From Saccharum officinarum (lineage: Eukaryota > Streptophyta > Magnoliopsida > Poales > Poaceae): a stretch of 64,000 bases of DNA. Of this stretch, positions 57,705 through 64,000 are shown piece after piece; the first letter of the stretch is position 1, and each line of letters starts with the position of its first letter. The position numbers and the translations under genes are program-made. The stretch spans positions 20,375,511 to 20,439,510 of the forward strand of contig CM036159.1 of NCBI GenBank assembly GCA_020631735.1, in the 5' to 3' direction. Below the pieces are notes generated by a model, which worked only from the letters and a program-made list of their open reading frames with translations, had not been told where the DNA came from and searched no databases.

Positions 57705-58815
57705 GGTAGTGCTAGCGCCCGGAAGCCGGCCCGCGCGCTGCCCGAGCGACAAGAGGGGAAGGGCTCGCAGCACCTCCGATTCGGAAGGACCCGGCCACAG
57801 CGTCGTATGGATGCCCTGCCAGCACCAGGAGAGACGTGGGGAGGAGAGACGCAACAACCGATCAACTTTCAAAACATCCAAATACAACAGTTGCAACATA
57901 CGTCTGAAGACAGTTAAAACATATAAAACATGCTTCTGAAACATTTAAAAAACAACTGAATATACTTGAAAACCATTGCAATCATACGCAACATCCAAAT
58001 AAAACACATGCATGTTGCATAGAAGAAACATACCTCTGGAACATCCAGATAAACACACTTGCAACATAAATCCGGAAAACACAAATGAAACATACCTCTG
58101 AAACACTCGAAACATATGCTTGCAACGTGCCTCTGAAACAATTGCAACATATGCAACACGTGCAACATCCCCTGGTCTACTTTTGCAACATCCATATGAA
58201 ACAAATGCAACATACATCTGAAATGCCTGAAACACTTGAAACGTACATATGCAACACAGGGGAGGAGGAGGCTGGGCCGGTCGATTCGGCCGCCGGGGTG
58301 GGAGGGGGGAGGGGGGCTCGGTCACCATGTGAGAGAGGGCGCCACTGGGTGTGGGGAGGGCGCCGCGCCGGGGTGGGGGAGAGCCGCCCACTCTACTGCA
58401 ACACCGCTGTGCCACCTCCATAGATCTCGCTCGTGCTTTATGGATCTCGCTAGGTGTGGGGGGGGGGGGAGGCCACCAGATCCGTGGACGAAGGGCGCTC
58501 CCGATGGGTGAGGACGCCGGGGTGGGGGAGGAGGCCGCCGAACAGACGAGGTGAGATGGCCGGGGGCACGATGCAGGATGGTGGTGTGGCGTGGGATTGG
58601 GGCGGGTGCGCCACGGGATAGGATGCAACAGAGGATGGCCGTTGCGCCGAGGCAGAGTGGGTGCGAGCGGATGCTGCATTAGCCGCGGTGGATGCGACCA
58701 CTGTGGATGGACGGCTCCGTGGAAGTAGTGGCTGCGACCGAACGAGAGAGTGGGGAAATATTATAGTACTTAGGGAAGTTGTCTGGGCCGGTCCCAGGGC
58801 CATTAAGCGAAGCAT
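57705..58815 (+). mobile_element. unclassified transposon with degenerate GAAACA/GCAACAT repeats, copy D
   Basis: GC-rich left end (GTAGTGCTAGCGCCCGGAAGCC), repeats 57880-58260 (AACATACGTCTGAA, GAAACATACCTCTG, CTTGCAACAT), then a GC-rich right part to about GTCGGACGCCGTGACCC. Same layout as copies A-C. Confidence 0.6.
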
Positions 58816-60009
58816 CGGTCCGTCGGACGCCGTGACCCTATCATTATCATTTGTCAAAAACCACATTGTGAAAAATTAAAGGCAGCCGATCAGGTTGAAG
58901 GTGGGCTGTGGCATACACTTATATCAAGATCAGGACTACAAAAAAAAGAACAAATGGTGTTTCCTAGGTGAGGATAGTGGAGGTCACACCCGTCCAATTG
59001 CGATCACTGGCAGGGACAACAACCAGACGAACGGTGTTGGTCTTGTCACCAACTGCTGCTTCTACTGCTGCTTTCTGACTTCTCAGTCTGCGTCAGGCTA
59101 CCTCGTTGGCACCAACAGAAGAAGCGTCATATGCAGCGAAATCATTGATGCCATTGCCATGCGGCAGGAACGTAATACTCCTACTACGCATGCAGCCATC
59201 ATGCCTGCTTCTGCTCGTACCAGCCACGGCTATTTTAGTGCAAACTTGGCATGCTAATCATCAGTTTGCTCAGGAAGTGTAGGCCCCTGCAGACAAGATG
59301 AATACTACCACTCCTGGATCGATCGCTTTGCCCTTGCTGCTGGCAATGCAGTAGTACTGCTCTTTTGGAACTTCCCTGTCTCAGCTTCCTCGGTTGTCAC
59401 ACTCTGCTCTGCTCTCCTCTCTGCGCCTGTGTTTCAATGTTTCATGGGCTGATCATGACTAGACCCTGGTGTTCCTGATTTGTACTTTTTGAGCGAACCA
59501 ACAAAGGAGCGAGAAGCCAAAGCCACTCGACAGACAGCAATGTGCCCTCGCCACACATCTGCCTCCACCACATAGCATCAATCGGCATCATTGGATCGAA
59601 CTCCAAAGCTAGCAGCAGAATGTACATATATATAACATCATGAGGGAGTTAGTTGCAGATAGCTAGGATCATACACAACACACACACTCTTCCTTCAGCA
59701 CTACGGCCTGTCAGTCAGTCGTCACTCGCCTCTGCCGCTTGCTTGCTTGCTCCCAAGAACCATATCCCTTTCGTATATTCTCTGCGCATCGATCAGCCTT
59801 TGCATAGATCTCCCTTTAACACCGCCGCCGCCATCTCTGCAGCATCAGGAGGGTGCTATGGAGAGATAGCAGTTAGTTGCAGGTGATCAAAACTTGCAAT
59901 TTGCAAGAGAGAGAGCTTTGCAGGGGACTAGCTAGCTAGAGCTTATAGAAGGTACTGTGTGATCACTGATCAGTGATCACCTGAACAGAAGCAGCTGCAA
60001 CAGCTAGCA
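58816..60009. other. upstream region and 5' leader of the CLE gene
   Basis: No other gene supported. CATATATATAAC near 59626-59635 is a possible TATA box, which would give a leader of about 350 nt. GATCACTGATCAGTGATC at 59961-59979 is a palindrome in the leader. Confidence 0.4.
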
Positions 60010-61079
60010 ATGGGCAGGCTGGCCTTGCTCATCTGTGTGGCGCTCTTGTCGGCGGCAATGGCGAACGGCACCAGGCCTGCTGCAGGGACTGTTGGCGGCG
60101 GCACCGCTACTCCTCCTGCTAGCCCTGTTGTCGCAACAACGCCGACTACGACTGCTGGTGTAGTTAGGACGCCACCGGCGGCGGCGGCGGCGGACAGCAA
60201 GAGGAAGGTGCCCAACGGACCTGATCCTATTCATAACAGGTACTATCTCGTTTAATATAAGTACTAGTGCCTTATATAGTGTACTAGAACATATATAATC
60301 ATTGTTGCACCTATATATGCTTCTAATTACATTTAGAACTGCAAATTAAACCTCTAACAGAGCTTGCTTGTAGTAAAGAATGCATGCGTTTTTACAAGTC
60401 ACAGGCCGGCTCACGGCCGCAGCCACGGCATACCGTCTTGTCGGAGCTAGCAAATCAAGTCATGACAGCCAATCAGCCATATATTGCCTCCATTTGGTTC
60501 TGATTGATACGGTCATCGTGTCTAAGAACTGCATCTTGCAAATACATTCCAAAGGTTTGTGTTTGCTAGATGAACCTGCTCTGGCGGTAGTTTATCGTCA
60601 GAAAACGACGTTTGGCTAGTGTACGTGGGGGACTGGGGACCAAAGAAATGGCGTCACAAACATAGTAGTAGTAGCCTCTGAAAAGAAGAGCTTATACTCT
60701 TTTTCTTAAAAAAAAAAGAAGAGCTTATAAGCATAGAGAGATACGCCTCGATGTTTGCGCTCGTCGAGACCAGGCAAATATATATGCAACTGACAGAAAC
60801 AGACAAGTGATAGATAAGCATGAAAGAAACAACAAATGATTGCACAACGAGCAATACTACTACTACAGATCGATCATGCAGTGTATAGTATATCTTGGCA
60901 ATCACATGCATGCATATGGGCCCCATTGAACACTGACCTCTCGCTCGATTCACCGGTGCCAATTTTTTTTGCCTCTCCCTGTGGTGAGCATGCATGCGCC
61001 GTTTGCTAACCCATCATTCGCTTGCTGCTTTATTTTCAGGAGAGCCAGATGGGGAGAAGCACCGTCGAAGAGAGTGTAG
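60010..61079 (+). CDS. CLE25-like: CLE peptide hormone precursor, CLE25/26 type
   Basis: Two exons, 60010-60239 and 61040-61079, joined in phase 2 by a GT-AG intron (CATAACAG/GTACTA and TTATTTTCAG/GAGAGC), giving 89 aa. Residues 1-20 (MGRLALLICVALLSAAMANG) are a signal peptide. A Pro/Thr/Ala-rich variable region follows, then the CLE motif RKVPNGPDPIHN at about 65-76, preceded by Lys, and a short basic tail after the splice (RRARWGEAPSKRV). The 12-residue motif is the same as that of Arabidopsis CLE25, a vascular peptide linked to phloem development and drought signalling, and the basic tail ending Arg-Val is also like that protein. CLE precursors are secreted and cut to a 12-13 residue ligand of leucine-rich-repeat receptor kinases. 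The intron places the final Arg of the motif neighbourhood across two exons. Confidence 0.85.
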
Positions 61080-62177
61080 GGTGGCGACGATGCAGCAGTA
61101 CTATACAGAGGCTAAAGAGCGAGCAAGCACATTGATGCGTGTAATGGAATGGAAGCTTCAATTCCATAGGTCACTCTTGCTAGCTGACGAGCTGCTAGCC
61201 ATGGTGGTGGTGCTCATGATGGTCGACGTCTCGACGATGACGACCCGAGTGAAGACACACTTATATATGTATGCATGTATTAGAGGGCGAGAAAGGAGGG
61301 AGACCGAGATCGCAAGGGCCATACGCGTACAGGATGGTACGGCGCTGGTCTTCAGTCTTCACTTTGGCCAAAGTGGTCGATCTGGATCTTCTGATATCTC
61401 TCGATGAGGTTTTTGATGTTCTTCTCTTTTTCTTTTCTTCTTTAATTTGGGAGGGGGGGGGGGGGGTGTTAACGGTGTTAAAAGGAGCACTAGTCCAACT
61501 CCAAGCACTCACATAGAGAGTACGAGAGTAAAGCTCACACAATGCTCGAATATTGATGAACAAAAGAGTATGAATTCTTGGCACATATATATTTATTAAT
61601 TTTATTAGCATGCAGTTCGGCTTTCCTTGTTCCCGATGATCATCACTTTAAACGACTGGTGGGTGTGTAGCTTTGAAAGGGCTGAAAGAGGCAACAAATC
61701 CCATCCACAATTCCACATGACATGACTACACCTCACGCATGCATGTACAAGTCAGTAGTCGTGGTCACCAAAGTAAGGGTCCATTCTGATCTGTAGCTAG
61801 CTGACACTAGTGTAGGACTGGGCCGGTTTGGACTACCCATCCCTTCAGTCCCGGGTCTGTTAACCGGGATTGAATGCCAATTGGGACTCAAGGGGCCAAT
61901 ATTATTCTTTTTGTTTTTTTCTTTTATTTTCTTTATAGTTTCTTTCCATTCAATTTGTTTTTGTTTTAAATAGTTTTCATACACGTATTATATGCTATAC
62001 TATTGTACGTTGTCCATAAATAAGAATGGAAATAATTAAGAGCTTATATATTACGATGATCATTCCTATTCATCAAGTTCATACAAACCATAATAATTTA
62101 AAATAAGTCATTACAATAAACTAGATGTCCAAACCCAAAGTTCAATTACACATCAAGTTTATGCAAGCGTAAGTAGA
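61080..62177. other. 3' flank and intergenic region
   Basis: Holds the CLE 3' UTR, a G14 run at 61453-61466, and at 61842-61893 a CAGTCCCGG...CCGGGATTGAA palindrome-like motif that resembles subterminal repeats of grass CACTA elements (weak). Confidence 0.4.
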
Positions 62178-63148
62178 TCACCGCCAAGTTTGACTACGTC
62201 GTATTATGCACTCGGCGAAATGTAGATCACCAATTTTGTATCCACAAATATTATTGACGTAGAGCAACGCATTACGTAGTGTACTCTCCCTTGCTTCAAA
62301 AGTACGAGCACAGGGTCTACTAACGACGATAAGTGGTAGTCGAGAAGTCAGTGGGTCAGATGATCCTCTCTTAGTCATAATCAGCTTTTCCTGAAATCTT
62401 TCCTTAGTAAGTGTTGGACATTCATCGGCATATTTCCAATCAAAATCCAATGCATACATTATCTGGTTTAGAATGGCTTTAAAACTACAACCTGCATAGG
62501 TTGAGTCATAGCCCAACCTGTAATTGTTGGCACAAAAAATGGATATAAGAACAAAGCTTTCGAATAACAACAAATCTGAATATAAGCTATGAGTTCGACT
62601 TCGACTTTACCACATCGTTTTGGTTGGTTCGAGCAATCCTTACAAAGAAGCCCGCAACATCATGATATGAGCCCGCATCTAATGTTTGTATCGTCATGGA
62701 GGATAGTGTAGGCAGAGTGTACCCAATATTCGCAAGCTTATTCAAACGATTTGACAGGATACATAATTGCAACTTTCTTCTCATGTGCCTTTATTCCCAA
62801 CTCTGAGATTTGTACAACACCTATACCCCTCCTAGCGGCGATGGAAAAGCCAATTCGAGATTGGACCAATCGATCATTATCTACATCAAAGCTCTCAACA
62901 TCTACTCCCTCAACCCCGAAATATGAAAGTGTCTCTTTAAGCTAAATGATTGGATCAATTACCTATGGTACATTAAAGAAACACACACATATACAAGCGT
63001 ATTTAAGACATATTAATGTATTAAAATATATATTGTTGCTTACTATGCTAGGATGATTGAACGGTACATCCGACAAACTTGGTTCAAATCTCCAAGCAAT
63101 ACAATAGCCCCAACCTAGGACAATCGGTTTAGGGAGACGTCCAGTCAT
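62178..63148 (-). pseudogene. decayed multi-exon coding remnant, unrecognised
   Basis: Minus-strand blocks look coding and splice-compatible: 63148-63044 (MTGRLPKPIVLGWGYCIAWR..., ending at a GTAAGC donor in phase 0), then from 62941 after a CATTTAG acceptor, phase 0 (LKETLSYFGVEGVDVESFDV, SRIGFSIAARRGIGVVQISE). Further blocks at 62784-62587 and 62573-62178 are open but in other frames. I do not recognise the family. The CACTA-like motif at 61842 and absence of a clean continuous model suggest a transposon-carried or transposon-encoded remnant. Confidence 0.35.
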
Positions 63149-63509
63149 CTCTTCTCACTAAAGTTAATATATAAAAAATTCATATCACTGAAGTCAATAT
63201 ATGAATTCATACACCAAAATTCATATATTCACAAGAATTTCCCTATATATATAACTGAAATCAATATTTTCATATACCAAAATGCATATCACTAAAGTGT
63301 ACATACGAAAATATATATCAAAATTCACTAAAGTATGCTAAGAAAAAAAATTGCAGTTGCCTGGAGTGCCACCCGGATATGTGCAATGTATATATATACT
63401 TGTGTTGTATGTTCAGCGCTTGGTTTCACACAGCAGGAAGCAATGAGGCGAGGCGATCGAGGTCGAATACCCGGTGGAAGCAACGAGGGTGAGGCCGGAG
63501 ATGAAGGCG
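63149..63509. other. intergenic, nothing recognised
   Basis: AT-rich repeats of CATATATC/CAAAATTCATAT words; no gene. Confidence 0.45.
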
Positions 63510-64000
63510 TGTAACACCCCTGGTGTTACTAGCTTGCTTAGCACCAAGGTTAAGGCCTAAGAGGATTTTCTGAGACGAGTTTCTCCATTATTAAATTTTA
63601 AATGCGTATGAAATGATAAACGAACCGAATATGGTTTCCCTTCGGGGCTGGGAAAAATCGAAATAAGTGTTGCGAATCAATTTTTCTTAAGTGCTTGAAA
63701 ATGCCTAACAACAACTTTAGCAGATAAATAGTGGGTGGCTTGTTTTATTTGAATTGGCATGAAAACCAATTTTTATAAACAGAAATAAAATGCAACTTAT
63801 GTATGGTGCTTAAATAAGATCCGAAGTGTAAGTTTAGTAGATGGAAATGTAGCTTTTGTTTTAGGAAATAAATGTTGTTCAATAATATTTTTGTTAGCTC
63901 CAGAATTGATTTTGGAATTTAAATTGGGTTTTTAGAACAAATGAGCGTGTCCGTAAACTTAATGACAATGTCATCTTGGCAATCAATTTCTGGAAAATAT
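63510..64000 (+). repeat. start of another TGTAACACCCC-type LTR, partial
   Basis: TGTAACACCCCTGGTGTTACTAG begins at 63510 and AT-rich LTR-like sequence follows to the window end. It is not closely similar to the LTRs at 47652 and 50049 beyond the terminus. Confidence 0.5.

Noticed and set aside
61453..61466. G14 run as a regulatory quadruplex
   Set aside because: A single homopolymer without loops; more likely slippage or sequencing uncertainty.

Overview
The window is nuclear DNA from a grass (Poaceae), most likely a panicoid/Andropogoneae-type genome. The signs are very GC-rich first exons next to AT-rich introns, dense nested LTR retrotransposons whose LTRs begin TGTAACACCC, Tat-lineage and chromovirus-like gypsy elements, Stowaway, Tourist and hAT miniature elements, and a 100-N assembly gap. 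I see no rRNA, tRNA, CRISPR array or bacterial feature. All calls come from reading the sequence; no database search was run.

Five host genes stand in a sea of transposons. (1) 8179-8958, minus: an intronless germin-like protein that appears to have lost its normal stop through a 1-bp insertion. (2) 29139-33789, plus: a seven-exon galectin-domain hydroxyproline O-galactosyltransferase with a fully consistent splice model (611 aa). (3) 38240-41520, plus: a SOSEKI/DUF966 polarity protein whose last splice donor is mutated (TTAAGT where GTAAGT is expected), stranding a conserved last exon at 41702-41786. (4) 44359-45201, minus: an intronless PB1-domain protein. (5) 60010-61079, plus: a two-exon CLE peptide precursor whose 12-residue CLE motif matches Arabidopsis CLE25. 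The genes are functionally unrelated neighbours (cell wall/apoplast, Golgi glycosylation, cell polarity, signalling scaffold, peptide hormone).

Layout. 1-3693 is the 3' part and 3' LTR of a Tat-lineage gypsy element with an antisense accessory ORF. 3694-10020 holds a hAT-like element, a 1.4-kb MULE/Pack-MULE candidate with a perfect 9-bp target duplication, the germin gene and a Tourist MITE. 10021-25990 is a retroelement graveyard: a LINE tail, a minus LTR, a chromovirus-like gypsy element broken by the gap, copia gag and gypsy pol fragments, a minisatellite and a 780-bp inverted repeat. 27740-45900 carries the gene-rich part with small transposons between genes. 46795-55400 is another transposon block with one solo LTR nested inside another. 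55400-64000 contains a fourth copy of an unclassified transposon family, the CLE gene, a decayed multi-exon remnant and the start of another LTR.

The most unusual signal is inside the TGTAACACC-type LTRs. Several divergent copies share the same putative spliced mini-gene: an acidic, Gln/Glu-rich exon ending at a GC or GT donor in phase 1, then a short last exon beginning with AT (completing an Asp codon) and ending in a stop. Phase and reading frame agree between LTR families that are otherwise very diverged.
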